In this document: in pieces, positions 54,805-63,538 of the stretch | Position numbering within the stretch: the first letter of the stretch is position 1 | Layout of the letters: every line of letters starts with the position of its first letter | Origin: Herbidospora sakaeratensis | GTDB lineage: Bacteria; Actinomycetota; Actinomycetes; Streptosporangiales; Streptosporangiaceae | Reading direction: 5' to 3' | NCBI RefSeq assembly: GCF_001570525.1 | Contig: NZ_BBXC01000026.1 | Coordinates: 51,260-115,259 of the forward strand | Length of the DNA: 64,000 nt | Program-made: the position numbers and the translations under genes | The notes under the pieces: model-generated | What the model was told of the DNA's origin: nothing | Databases searched by the model: none | Seen by the model: the letters and a program-made list of their open reading frames with translations, nothing else

Positions 54805-56136
54805 TTACGGCATGCCGAGCGCCCGGTACTCCCAGCCCTCGGCGCGCCAGAACTCGGCGTCCAGGGCGTGGCGGCCGTCGACGATGCGGCGGTGCTTCAC
54901 CACGGAGGCCAGGGCCGACGGCTCGATCTCGCGGAACTCGGTCCACTCGGTGAGCAGCACCACGACGTCGGCGTCGGCCGCCACGTCCATGGCGCTGGTG
55001 CCGTAGCGCAGCTCGGGGTAGGCGCGGCGGGCGTTGTCGAGGGCGGCCGGGTCGTAGACGCGGACGTTGGCGCCCAGGCCGTGCATGGTGCGGGCCACGT
55101 CGAGCGCGGGGGCGTCGCGGATGTCGTCGGAGTTCGGCTTGAAGGCGGCGCCGAGGCAGGCCACCTTCTTGCCGTTCAGCTGACCGCCGACCATCTCGCG
55201 GACCAGGTCGATCGTGCGCGAGCGGCGGCGGCGGTTGATCGCGTCCACCTCGCGCAGGAACGACACGGCCTGGCCGACGCCGATCTCCTCGGCCCGGGAG
55301 GCGAAGGCGCGGATGTCCTTGGGCAGGCAGCCGCCGCCGAAGCCGAGGCCCGGCTGGAGGAACCGGCCGCCGATGCGGTCGTCGAAGGCCAGCGCCTTGG
55401 CCAGGTGCCGCACGTCGGCCCCGGTGGCCTCGCAGATCTCCGCCATCGCGTTGATGTACGAGATCTTCGTGGCCAGGAACGAGTTCGCGGCCACCTTCAC
55501 GAGCTCGGCGGTGGCCAGGTCGGTCACCACGACCGGGGTCTCGTTGTCGATGATCGGCCGGAACGACGCCTCGAGCTGCTCGCGGGCCCAGTCGGAGGCC
55601 ACGCCGAACACCAGCCGGTCGGGACGCAGGGTGTCCTCGACGGCGAAGCCCTCACGCAGGAACTCGGGGTTCCAGGCGAGCTCGACCTCGTCGCCGGCCG
55701 GGGCCAGCTCCTTGATCAGGTCGGTCAGGCGGGCGGCGGTGCCGACGGGGACGGTCGACTTGCCGACCACCAGGACCTTGCGGTCCAGCAGGGGGGCCAG
55801 CGCGGCCACGGAGGCGTCGACGTAGGTCAGGTCGGCGGCGTCCTGGCCGGGTTTCTGCGGGGTGCCCACACAGATGAAGTGCACGTCGCCGTGGGCGGCG
55901 GCCTCCTCGACCGAGGTGGTGAACCGGAGCCGGCCGGTCGCCATCGTCTTGTCGAGGAGTTCGGGCAGACCTGGCTCGAAGAACGGCACCTCGCCGGATT
56001 GCAGCCGCTCGATCTTGCGGGGGTCGGTGTCGAGTCCGACCACCTCATAGCCGAGGGAGGCCATGCAGATCGCGTGAGTGGCTCCGAGATACCCGGTCCC
56101 GATGACGGTGATCCGGGGGAGTGCGGTGTCAGTCAT
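54805..56136 (-). CDS. ugd: UDP-glucose 6-dehydrogenase
   Basis: Makes UDP-glucuronate from UDP-glucose with two NAD. The 443-residue protein has the Rossmann start ITVIGTGYLGATHAICMASLGY, the NPEFLREG motif (156-163), KVAANSFLATKISYINAMAE, and catalytic Cys270 in GFGGGCLPKD. These fit Ugd and not the ManNAc subfamily. It is the last gene of the operon with the GT2 synthase and beta-helix proteins, starting 21 bases after the preceding stop, and supplies the uronic acid donor. Confidence 0.94.
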   Translation of the reverse strand: MTDTALPRITVIGTGYLGATHAICMASLGYEVVGLDTDPRKIERLQSGEVPFFEPGLPELLDKTMATGRLRFTTSVEEAAAHGDVHFICVGTPQKPGQDAADLTYVDASVAALAPLLDRKVLVVGKSTVPVGTAARLTDLIKELAPAGDEVELAWNPEFLREGFAVEDTLRPDRLVFGVASDWAREQLEASFRPIIDNETPVVVTDLATAELVKVAANSFLATKISYINAMAEICEATGADVRHLAKALAFDDRIGGRFLQPGLGFGGGCLPKDIRAFASRAEEIGVGQAVSFLREVDAINRRRRSRTIDLVREMVGGQLNGKKVACLGAAFKPNSDDIRDAPALDVARTMHGLGANVRVYDPAALDNARRAYPELRYGTSAMDVAADADVVVLLTEWTEFREIEPSALASVVKHRRIVDGRHALDAEFWRAEGWEYRALGMP

Positions 56137-56157
56137 TGTCAGTTCTCTCGCAGAAAC

Positions 56158-57363
56158 TCAGGAGCATTCGCTCTTCTTGGTGAGCGGGCCGCCGGTCACC
56201 TCGTTGTCGCAGGAGATCGTGTTGCCGCCTGCGGTGTCGTTGATGCCGTAGCCCCCTGAACCGCCCAGATCGATGACGTTGGCCCGGAAGGTGTTCCCGG
56301 TCCCCCAGCCATTGATGATCTTGTGGGTCTGGAAGCCGTCCGCGGGGGAGCCGCGGCCGGTGTTGCGTTCGATCAGGTAGCCGTTCCCCTTGACGTCCAC
56401 CCAGCTGTCGTTGTGACCATCGCCGGTGATCATCGAGCCATCGAAGATGTTTCCGATGATCTTGCCGTCGGAGGTGCCCTCCTTGATGTCGATGGCCTCA
56501 GCGGTGGCGCGGATGACGTTCCCGCGCGCGATGTTGCGGTCGCTCTTGTCCATCTGGCCGCCGGAGAAGGTGGCCCAGTTGCTCTCGGCGGTGCCGAAGT
56601 AGACCCCTTCGCCGTACTTGTCCTTACGGAGCCCGGTGCCCCAGATGAGGTTGTACTGGGCGATGTTGTCGGAGCTGAAGTTCCTGAAGTGGATCGCCTC
56701 GTCGCCGATGTGGTTGACGTCGAGGTCCTGGACGACGTTGAAGTTCGACTTGTCGGCCATGACGCCCTTCTGGGCGTGCCGGACGGTGAAGCCGCTGAGC
56801 CGCCAGTAGTCGGCCTCGTTCAGGTGGAAGGCGTAGCCCTCCTTGAGGCCGCCGCCGTCGATGATCGCGTCACGGGAGCCGCACACGAAGATCGGCTGCT
56901 CCTTCGTGCCCGACGTCGCGGCCACGAAGTGCCCCTGGTACTCGCCCGGCTCCATGAAGATCACGGTGCCCGGCGTGGCCGAGGCGAGGGCCTCGGTGAG
57001 CTCCTCGGCGGTGGTCACGGTCACGGTCGGGTCGGGGCAGGCGATCTTGCCCTCGCCCTCGGGGATCGCGATGTCCGGGGGCTGCTGGACGGCGGTGAAG
57101 GGCTCGAAGTCCTCCTTCTTGTCGTCCTCCGGCACCGGCTCCTCCTCCTGGAAGTCGTCACCGGCGTCGTCGGCCCCCAGCGTCGGCAGGGGGCGCGGAC
57201 CGGTGTCGGGCTGGATGTTCTCCACCACCATGCCGGGTTGTTGCTCCTGACCGCCGCCGCCGCCGAAGATCCCGTACAGGACGACCACGATCAGGATCGT
57301 GAAGGCCGCACCGGCCCCCGCGGCGATCATGGTCTTCTTGTCGATGTCGATCTCGATGCGCAT
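56158..57363 (-). CDS. Membrane-anchored parallel beta-helix protein 3
   Basis: A 401-residue protein with one N-terminal transmembrane helix (MIAAGAGAAFTILIVVVLYG) and a long acidic linker (EEEPVPEDDKKEDFEPF). A right-handed parallel beta-helix (about 115-395) follows: TPGTVIFMEPGEYQGHF, WRLSGFTVRHAQKGVMADKS, IIGNIFDGSMITGDGHNDSW. Cysteines CPDP, CGS, CDN and the terminal CS may form disulfides, so the domain is outside. Such folds occur in polysaccharide lyases and C5-epimerases; the DPHD motif of AlgG is absent. AAGGAC is eight bases before the ATG, which follows the preceding stop by two bases. Confidence 0.82.
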   Translation of the reverse strand: MRIEIDIDKKTMIAAGAGAAFTILIVVVLYGIFGGGGGQEQQPGMVVENIQPDTGPRPLPTLGADDAGDDFQEEEPVPEDDKKEDFEPFTAVQQPPDIAIPEGEGKIACPDPTVTVTTAEELTEALASATPGTVIFMEPGEYQGHFVAATSGTKEQPIFVCGSRDAIIDGGGLKEGYAFHLNEADYWRLSGFTVRHAQKGVMADKSNFNVVQDLDVNHIGDEAIHFRNFSSDNIAQYNLIWGTGLRKDKYGEGVYFGTAESNWATFSGGQMDKSDRNIARGNVIRATAEAIDIKEGTSDGKIIGNIFDGSMITGDGHNDSWVDVKGNGYLIERNTGRGSPADGFQTHKIINGWGTGNTFRANVIDLGGSGGYGINDTAGGNTISCDNEVTGGPLTKKSECS

Positions 57364-57365
57364 GG

Positions 57366-59231
57366 TCAGGTCCTTTCGGCGGACGCCCCGGTGAGCGACC
57401 ACACGGGTCGCTCCTCCATGACGGCCTGCCTCTCGTACGGGTCGACGATGCGACGTCCGACGCGGGGCCCGTTGTTCCCGAGCGCCCGGATGGCGGAGAT
57501 CACGATGAGCAGGATGACGCCGAACCAGATCAGGTTCATCGGCTTGGCGATGCGCTTGACCGTGGTCCAGAAGTCCGCCGTGTCCTGCCAGCCGTCGACG
57601 TTGTTGGTGGTCACCGCGGCCATCCCGGTGGCGCGGTCGGTGTCGAGCGCGCTGCGCCCGGCCCCGCCCAGCGTGTTGCCGACGACCTCGGTGCCCGTGG
57701 CCACCCCAAGGACGGAGACGCCGTGCAGCGTCGCCTGGTTGACGGTGTTGCCCGTCACCTCGGCCTCGGCGTTGCGCAGGTAGATCGCGGTCGGCACGTT
57801 GTTCACGATGTTCCCGACGATCTTGGCGCCGGTGACGCCGTCGCGCACCGCGATGCCCTGGCTCCACTGACCGCTGATCCGGTTGCCGGAGACCCGGACC
57901 CCGGTCGCGTCCTTGTTCACCACGATGCCCGTCTGCCCGCCGGTCACCTCGGTAGTCTGGACGGCCAGGTCGACGCCGCCCTGGATCTCGACGCCGTAGC
58001 GCTTGTTCTCCTTCGACCACGAGCTGGTCACCGAGCTGCCGCCGAAGCTCTGCAGCGACTCGCCCGAGGCCGACGGGCCGCGGGCCAGCGGCAGGCCGCT
58101 GAGGGTGAAGCCGTTGCCGCCGTTGCCGACCGCGCCCGAACCGGTGATCGTCACGTTCTGGGTGCCGCGCGAGAGCACGAACCCGTCGCCGCGCGAGTCG
58201 GTCACCGTGGTGTTCTCGATGGTGGCGTTGCGGGCGAACCGGTGCAGCAGCACCCCGTCGACCAGGCTGCCGGTCACCGTCACGTTGGCCATCCGGGTCT
58301 GGTTGGAGGCCGTGATGAAGATGCCGTAGGCGTTGCCCTTGATCGCGGTCTCGGTGATCTCCCCGGTGACGAGGTTGGCCTCCGGCAGCTTGTACGCCAC
58401 CTTCTTCAGGCCCTTGCCGTCGTGGATGACCACCTGGTCGTCGTCGCCCATGCGCGGCACCAGGGCGCCGCCCGGGAGCAGCACCTTCTCGTCGGTGAGC
58501 GGCGCCGGCGTGGTGAGGTTGGCGTCGAGGGTGGTGCGGTCGCTGCCGGTCAGCGCCAGGCCGCCGGTCGAGCCGCTCCAGAAGCCGAGGTACTCGACCT
58601 GCGCGTGGCTCATCCGCAGCTCGCCGCCGATCACCCGCACGTAGGCCCGGCCGTCGTTGACCCGGCTGTCGGCCGTGTTGATGTTCGGGTCCCAGCTCGT
58701 GAGGCGCACCGGGTTCTGCGGGGAGCCGTTGATGCGGATGCTCGCGCCGAAGCCGACGATCGTGGCGAACGACCCCGGCTCGCTGCGCATCCGGATCACC
58801 AGCGGGCCGGTCGCGTTCTGCAGCACCAGCTTGGCGTTCGGGCCGACGAACAGGTTGATGCCGAGGATGTACGACCCGTCGTTCTGCTTCTGGAAGTACT
58901 CCCCGCCCAGTTTCTCCAGGTCGGCGACCCGGTAGGGCTCGCGGCGCGAGGGCAGCACCAGCGTCTGGCCGTTGGCCGAGCTGGAGATGTGCGGCTGGCG
59001 GGCCCGCTGCGCGTTGGGGCCGCCGCGGGCGATCGCCGACATCAGCGTCGCCCGCGTCTGCATGATGCGCAGGTCCTCCTGGTCGACCAGGTTCGACTGC
59101 TGCTTGGCGTCGGCGGCGGTCACGTCGTCGACCGCGGGCGTCGGGGCCGGCTGGTCGGCGTACGACAGGTACGCCCAGGTGCCGGCGCCCAGCAGGAGCA
59201 GCACGAAGAACGTGATCCAGGCCTTCTTCAT
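57366..59231 (-). CDS. Parallel beta-helix membrane protein 2
   Basis: A 621-residue protein with an N-terminal signal anchor (WITFFVLLLLGAGTWAYLSY) and an external right-handed beta-helix with repeated N-x-T/G rungs (NRISGQWSQGIAVRDGV, NAEAEVTGNTVNQATLHG). A C-terminal transmembrane helix (MNLIWFGVILLIVISAIRAL) and a conserved cytosolic tail, RRIVDPYERQAVMEERPVWSL, complete it. It is a paralogue of beta-helix protein 1 next to it, sharing QTRATLMSAI, GPSASGESL and the same tail. The ATG overlaps the preceding stop (ATGA). A role in modifying or guiding a nascent glycan is inferred. Confidence 0.82.
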   Translation of the reverse strand: MKKAWITFFVLLLLGAGTWAYLSYADQPAPTPAVDDVTAADAKQQSNLVDQEDLRIMQTRATLMSAIARGGPNAQRARQPHISSSANGQTLVLPSRREPYRVADLEKLGGEYFQKQNDGSYILGINLFVGPNAKLVLQNATGPLVIRMRSEPGSFATIVGFGASIRINGSPQNPVRLTSWDPNINTADSRVNDGRAYVRVIGGELRMSHAQVEYLGFWSGSTGGLALTGSDRTTLDANLTTPAPLTDEKVLLPGGALVPRMGDDDQVVIHDGKGLKKVAYKLPEANLVTGEITETAIKGNAYGIFITASNQTRMANVTVTGSLVDGVLLHRFARNATIENTTVTDSRGDGFVLSRGTQNVTITGSGAVGNGGNGFTLSGLPLARGPSASGESLQSFGGSSVTSSWSKENKRYGVEIQGGVDLAVQTTEVTGGQTGIVVNKDATGVRVSGNRISGQWSQGIAVRDGVTGAKIVGNIVNNVPTAIYLRNAEAEVTGNTVNQATLHGVSVLGVATGTEVVGNTLGGAGRSALDTDRATGMAAVTTNNVDGWQDTADFWTTVKRIAKPMNLIWFGVILLIVISAIRALGNNGPRVGRRIVDPYERQAVMEERPVWSLTGASAERT

Positions 59232-61378
59232 CGCCCGCCTCCCACGGTGACCGTCGGAACCGCCGGCTGCGTCGGCCTGCTGCGCCCGTTGAACCCGCTG
59301 CCCGGGGTGGCGGTCGCCGCGTTCGGCAGCGCCCACGACGGCCGGTCCTCCATGGCCTTCTGGAGCTCGTACGGGTCGACGATGCCCCGGCGGCGCCGGT
59401 CCATGATGCCGCGCGACCGGAAGGCGGAGACCAGGATGAGCAGGATGACGCCGGCCCAGATGACGTTCATGGGCTTGACGTAGCGCTTGGCCTTGCTCCA
59501 GAAGGTCGAGGTGTCGACCCAGGCGTCCTCGTCGTTGTTGTGGTCGCTCACGTCGCCGCTCGACCGGGCGGTGCTGACCGCGCTGGTGCCCGAGCCGACG
59601 ATCGTGTTGCGGGCCACCTCCGAGCCGGCCGCCGCGCCGACGACCGTGACGCCGTGGGCGTTCACGTCCTTCACCGTGGTGATCTTGTTGCCGACCACCT
59701 GGCCGTTGGAGTCGCGCATGTAGACGCCGGTCGGGCCGCCGGTGATCGTGTTGCCCGAGACGTAGGCGTTGCGCACGCCGTCGCGCAGCGCGATGCCCTG
59801 GCGCTTCTGGCCGGTCAGCTTGTTGCCCGACAACTGCACGGCCTCGGCCCCGGCGCGGACCACGATGCCCATGTCGCCGCCGATGACCTCGCTGGTCTGC
59901 ACGGCCTGCCGGATCCCGCCCATGACCTCGATGCCGTAACGGCCGTTGCCCCGGGCCACGCTGTTGTTGACCGAGCTGTCGCCGTAGACGGCCAGCGACT
60001 CGCCCGAGGCCGACGGGCCGTGGGCCAGCGCCCGGCCGTCGAGGGTGAAGCCGTTGCGCCCGTTGTTCTCCGCCAGGCAGTCGTTGACCTGGACCTTCTC
60101 GGTGGCGCGGGAGAGCACGAAGCCGTCGCCGCCGCTGCCGGTCACCTCGGTGTGCGAGATCGTGGCGTTCTTGGCGAACCGGTGCATGAACACGCCGTGC
60201 ACGATGCTGTCGCGGATCTTGTTGTTGATGATCTGCGTCTGGTTCGAGCCCGAGACGAACAACCCGTAGGCGTCGCGGGTGATCACACTGTTCTCGATCT
60301 TGCCGGTGACCAGCTCGTCGGCCGGCACGTGGGAGGCGGTGCCGGGCCCGATCGGGTACGTCTCGACGTCGCCGTAGGTGCCGCCGCCCTGGTCCTTGGT
60401 GTTGTTCTCCAGGCGGTCGGCCTTGTCCTGGTGGCGCTGCGCCTTGGTGCGGTGCCGGTAGGTGGACGACGGGCGCTCGGTGCCGGTCAGCGCGATGCCG
60501 CCGGTCCGGCCGCTCCAGAAGCCCAGGTCGGAGACCTGGCCGTACACCATGTTGAACTGGCCGCCGACGGCCCGGATGTAGGCCCGGCCGTCGGTGGTGT
60601 CCAGGTCGGGCTTGCTGGCCTTGACGTCCCAGCTGGTGATCCGGACCGGCTTGGTCGCGGTGCCCTTGATGTCGATGTTGCCGCCGAAGGTGATGATCGA
60701 GCTGAACGAGCCCGGGATGCTGCCCATCCGCAGCGTCATCGGGCCGCGCAGCTGGAGCGTCGCGCCGTCGGCCACGAAGATGTGGATGCCGAGCAGGTAG
60801 GACCCGTCGGTCATCAGCCGGACGTACTTGCCGTTCTCGACCGAGATCAGGTCCTTCAGCGTGTACGGCCGCTCGTCGTTGCGGGCCGGCAGCACCATCG
60901 TGCGGCCGAACGACGAGGAGAAGATCTGCGGCTGCTTGCGCTGGGCCGCGAAGAAGCCGCCCTGCTGGAGCAGCGCCGTGAGCGCCGCCCGGGTCTGCAG
61001 GATGCGCTGGTCCTCCATGTCGACGAGCGCCGACTGCGACTCGGCGTTCTCGGGGGAGATCTTGATCAGCGGCTCGGGCTCGGAGCTCGGGATGCTCGGC
61101 GCGTCACTCGGGACGGCCGCCGGGGCGGGCTCCTGGGCCGGCTCCGCGGCGGGTCCCGCGCTCGGCTCAGAACTGGGCTCCGAACCGGGCTTCGAACTGG
61201 GCTTCGAACTGGGCTTCGAGCTCGGGATGGTGTTGGTCATCCCGGTGTCGGCGGACGGCCCCGCGCTCGCCGGGGGAGTCGGCGAGGGCGAGGGCGCGGC
61301 GGCGACGGGGGGTGTGCCGATCGTGAGCGCGCCGAGCAGCAGGGCGCCGGCCGTCACGACGGTCCTGTTCATGGCCAT
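59228..61378 (-). CDS. Parallel beta-helix membrane protein 1
   Basis: A 716-residue paralogue of protein 2. It has a signal peptide (TVVTAGALLLGALTIGTPPVAAA) and a Pro/Ser linker of four-residue SSKP/SSEP repeats (about 50-95). A right-handed beta-helix with an inserted basic segment (YRHRTKAQRHQDKADR) follows, then a C-terminal helix (MNVIWAGVILLILVSAF) and the tail RRGIVDPYELQKAMEDRPSWAL. QTRAALTALLQQ and GPSASGESL match protein 2. Its ATG overlaps the GT2 stop (TGATG), so the genes are coupled. The beta-helix suggests polysaccharide binding, cleavage or epimerisation; catalytic residues cannot be assigned. Confidence 0.82.
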   Translation of the reverse strand: MAMNRTVVTAGALLLGALTIGTPPVAAAPSPSPTPPASAGPSADTGMTNTIPSSKPSSKPSSKPGSEPSSEPSAGPAAEPAQEPAPAAVPSDAPSIPSSEPEPLIKISPENAESQSALVDMEDQRILQTRAALTALLQQGGFFAAQRKQPQIFSSSFGRTMVLPARNDERPYTLKDLISVENGKYVRLMTDGSYLLGIHIFVADGATLQLRGPMTLRMGSIPGSFSSIITFGGNIDIKGTATKPVRITSWDVKASKPDLDTTDGRAYIRAVGGQFNMVYGQVSDLGFWSGRTGGIALTGTERPSSTYRHRTKAQRHQDKADRLENNTKDQGGGTYGDVETYPIGPGTASHVPADELVTGKIENSVITRDAYGLFVSGSNQTQIINNKIRDSIVHGVFMHRFAKNATISHTEVTGSGGDGFVLSRATEKVQVNDCLAENNGRNGFTLDGRALAHGPSASGESLAVYGDSSVNNSVARGNGRYGIEVMGGIRQAVQTSEVIGGDMGIVVRAGAEAVQLSGNKLTGQKRQGIALRDGVRNAYVSGNTITGGPTGVYMRDSNGQVVGNKITTVKDVNAHGVTVVGAAAGSEVARNTIVGSGTSAVSTARSSGDVSDHNNDEDAWVDTSTFWSKAKRYVKPMNVIWAGVILLILVSAFRSRGIMDRRRRGIVDPYELQKAMEDRPSWALPNAATATPGSGFNGRSRPTQPAVPTVTVGGGR
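61150..61222. repeat. 12-bp repeats encoding SSKP/SSEP units
   Basis: Consecutive near-identical 12-bp units (GGGCTTCGAACT and variants) encode the four-residue SSKP/SSEP repeats in the linker of beta-helix protein 1. Copy-number variation between strains is likely. Confidence 0.75.
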
Positions 61379-62643
61379 CAGGCCAGTCCCTGCAGCGTGG
61401 CGGCCGTCTGGCCCTCCGAACCCGCCTGGTCGGCCTTGCGGGTCAGCCAGCCCTGCTTGTTCATGGTGATGAACGCGTAGAGCTTGATCGGCAGGGCGAT
61501 TCCGATGATGACCAGGGTGGTCAGCGGCAGCAGCAGGATCTCCTGCGGGTGGCGCTTGAGGTGCGACCAGCCGCGGATGCCGCGGCCGATGAGCAGCCAG
61601 CCCACGCAGGTGCCGATGCCCCAGGGGGTCAGCTCCAGGCGGCTGAAGAACAGGTAGCCGAGCGTGACGCCCATGGTGACCGGGGTGAGCAGGATCTGCA
61701 GCACGGTGACCTTGGTGACCAGCGGCGTCTTCCACAACCAGCCCTTCCACAGGGCGGTCAGGTAGCAGCGGTAGGAGTTGCGGCTCCAGCGGATGCGCTG
61801 CTTGAAGAAGGCCCGGAACGAGCTCGGGAACATCGAGATCGCCCGCGCCGACGACTGGTGCACCGTCTTGTAGCCGGAGGCCAGCACCAGCCAGGTCAGC
61901 CGCCCGTCGTCGCCGGCGATGCAGCGGCGGCCGAGGAAGAACTCGTTCTCCAGGTGGTGGACGACCGGCAGGATCGCCGACCGGCGGTAGGCGGCGGTGC
62001 GGCCGGACAGGCAGGCCACGCCACCACGGCTGCCCATGGCGGGCACGTAGTCGTAGTACCGCAGGTTGACCAGCCAGTCGGCGATGCGCCGCCAGACGCT
62101 GGTGGTGCGCTGGAACACGTTCTGCTGGGTGCCGACGCCGCCGACCTGCGGGTCCTCGAACGGCATCTGCACGGCGTCGAGCAGGCCGGGCTCCCACCAG
62201 GTGTCGGAGTCGGCGAACACCACGATGTCGCCGCGGGCGGCCCGGATGCCGACCCCCAGCGCCGAGCGCTTGCCCGAGTGTTCGTAGACGAGCACGCGCA
62301 GCCGGGGGTCGTTGACCTCCCGCAGCTTCGCGTGACATTCGGTGTCCGCGACGTCGACGACGATGATCACTTCACCCGGGTTCTGGGCGAGCCAGCTCCC
62401 CAGGCACCGGACCAGGATCTCGGCGTCCTCGCGGAACGACGGCACCACGACCGAGACGGACGCGCGGTAACCGTTGACGACGGGCTTGGCCAGCCGGGAC
62501 AGCACGACCCGGTAGATCCACAGACCCCAGACGAGCAGACCCGCCAACCCGAGGGGGACGATGTCCCGCCAGCTCCCGTTGGCGCTCGACCTCACCAGCC
62601 ATTCATAGGCGGTGTCGAGCCAATTCGCAGAATCAGACCCCAC
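61378..62643 (-). CDS. Processive GT2 glycosyltransferase (polysaccharide synthase)
   Basis: A membrane synthase of 421 residues resembling hyaluronan- and cellulose-synthase-type GT2 enzymes. Helices flank the catalytic domain (VPLGLAGLLVWGLWIY at the N-terminus, several after residue 300). The donor-site motifs are VVVPSFREDA, FADSDTWWEP (DSD 145-147), AGDDGRLT (GDD 244-246) and the processivity motif QRIRW at 282-286. The GTG at 62643 is preferred because AGGAG lies nine bases upstream; an in-frame ATG at 62730 has no ribosome binding site. First gene of the operon, it would polymerise a glycan using UDP-glucuronate from Ugd and another UDP-sugar. Confidence 0.88.
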   Translation of the reverse strand: MGSDSANWLDTAYEWLVRSSANGSWRDIVPLGLAGLLVWGLWIYRVVLSRLAKPVVNGYRASVSVVVPSFREDAEILVRCLGSWLAQNPGEVIIVVDVADTECHAKLREVNDPRLRVLVYEHSGKRSALGVGIRAARGDIVVFADSDTWWEPGLLDAVQMPFEDPQVGGVGTQQNVFQRTTSVWRRIADWLVNLRYYDYVPAMGSRGGVACLSGRTAAYRRSAILPVVHHLENEFFLGRRCIAGDDGRLTWLVLASGYKTVHQSSARAISMFPSSFRAFFKQRIRWSRNSYRCYLTALWKGWLWKTPLVTKVTVLQILLTPVTMGVTLGYLFFSRLELTPWGIGTCVGWLLIGRGIRGWSHLKRHPQEILLLPLTTLVIIGIALPIKLYAFITMNKQGWLTRKADQAGSEGQTAATLQGLA

Positions 62644-62780
62644 GACCTTGTTCTCCTGAGCTTTTCCGCACGCGAAAGAATGTGCCGTTCGTGCCGGGAA
62701 TCTCAGAGAATGAGATGACCGGCGATGCACACAATTAGTTCGGCTTTAACGTCAACTTCCGTACCGAAGTCGATATGAGA

Positions 62781-62809
62781 CCGGGCCCCCTATTCGGGGG
62801 TGAGCCCGG
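62781..62809 (-). promoter_or_regulatory. Nested hairpin in the leader of the polysaccharide operon
   Basis: CCGGG (62781-62785) pairs with CCCGG (62805-62809) and, inside, CCCCC (62786-62790) with GGGGG (62796-62800), leaving a TATTC loop and a 4-base bulge. It lies about 140 bases upstream of the GT2 start codon and could be a leader attenuator or an upstream terminator. Confidence 0.4.
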
Positions 62810-63273
62810 CTGCCGCGCCGAGACGGCGGGCCCGGTGGCCGCGGGCCGGGGAAAAATCAGCGGATCTCACGCTGGTCCTCTCGCGTGGCATGGGAGGGAG
62901 AGTGTCGGGATCCGCGCCCGGCCGGCTGCGAAGAGTCACAGCTGGCACAGGTGCCACAGCAGTCCCGAGGTGTACCGTTCCATAAGCTAATTTCGGGATA
63001 AGTCGGGTGTCAACGGGCCTGTCGTTGAAACTTTTATCTGTGGGGACGGCGGGGCCGGAGGTGAACACGGTGCGACGTGTGACTTTCCTGGTGGGGGGCG
63101 GTTGGGGCTCCAGGCAGGGGGCTCGTGCACGCATCCGGCGGACGGTTCTTTGCAGCAGAATTCACGTGCGTGTAACCAGCGCTCGGATAAATGCCGAAAC
63201 ATGATCGTTATCGAATCCGGGTAAACCTTCGGGCGCTTCTGTAGGTGATCACTTACTTCGGGTTCCGAAGGAT

Positions 63274-63325
63274 GATCACGCGGGCGTGCGCACCGCGGGG
63301 GCTGGGCGCGCACACCCGCGTGATC
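63274..63325. terminator. Strong 18-bp stem-loop
   Basis: GATCACGCGGGCGTGCGC (63274-63291) pairs with 63308-63325 with one mismatch around a 16-base loop. It lies about 215 bases beyond the stop of the minus-strand gene at 63539. GATC palindromes occur just before it (TGATCA at 63246 and 63273). Confidence 0.6.
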
Positions 63326-63538
63326 GTGGGTGGGGCAGTTGGTCTTTGAGAGCTTACGGGGGGTTCGATGGGCTTTGTGGGGGTTTTGGGTCAGGCTAGC
63401 CGTACTACCTGAGAACTCGCTGGGTGGGGCGGCTGTCACGCGGGGGTCTGACGCGGTTCCAGCCGCCCGGCGGGGGCGTGCTCAGGGTGGGTGCGGCCGG
63501 CTCGCGGGGTCTGGGCGGGCCGGTCGCGTGGGCGGGGC

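Larger units (their letters stand above)
62644..63538. other. Non-coding region upstream of the polysaccharide operon
   Basis: About 895 bases without a gene I can support; frames crossing it are Arg/Pro-rich shadows. It holds a nested hairpin at 62781-62809, a short hairpin TGGCAC/GTGCCA at 62943-62956, the strong stem at 63274-63325 and a relatively AT-rich stretch about 63160-63235. It should contain the operon promoter and a long leader. I found no match to a riboswitch class I can recall. Confidence 0.6.

Noticed and set aside
56158-61378. AlgG-type mannuronan C5-epimerase assignment for the beta-helix proteins
   Set aside because: The fold is similar, but the DPHD catalytic motif is absent from all three, so only the fold is called.
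62790-63134. 114-codon minus-strand frame in the gap before the polysaccharide operon
   Set aside because: Arg/Pro-rich, no ribosome binding site and no domain character; crosses hairpins.
62644-63538. Cyclic di-AMP (ydaO) or other riboswitch
   Set aside because: I looked because cell-wall and polysaccharide genes are often controlled this way in actinomycetes, but the conserved core sequences are not present in either strand as far as I can read. A covariance search would settle it.
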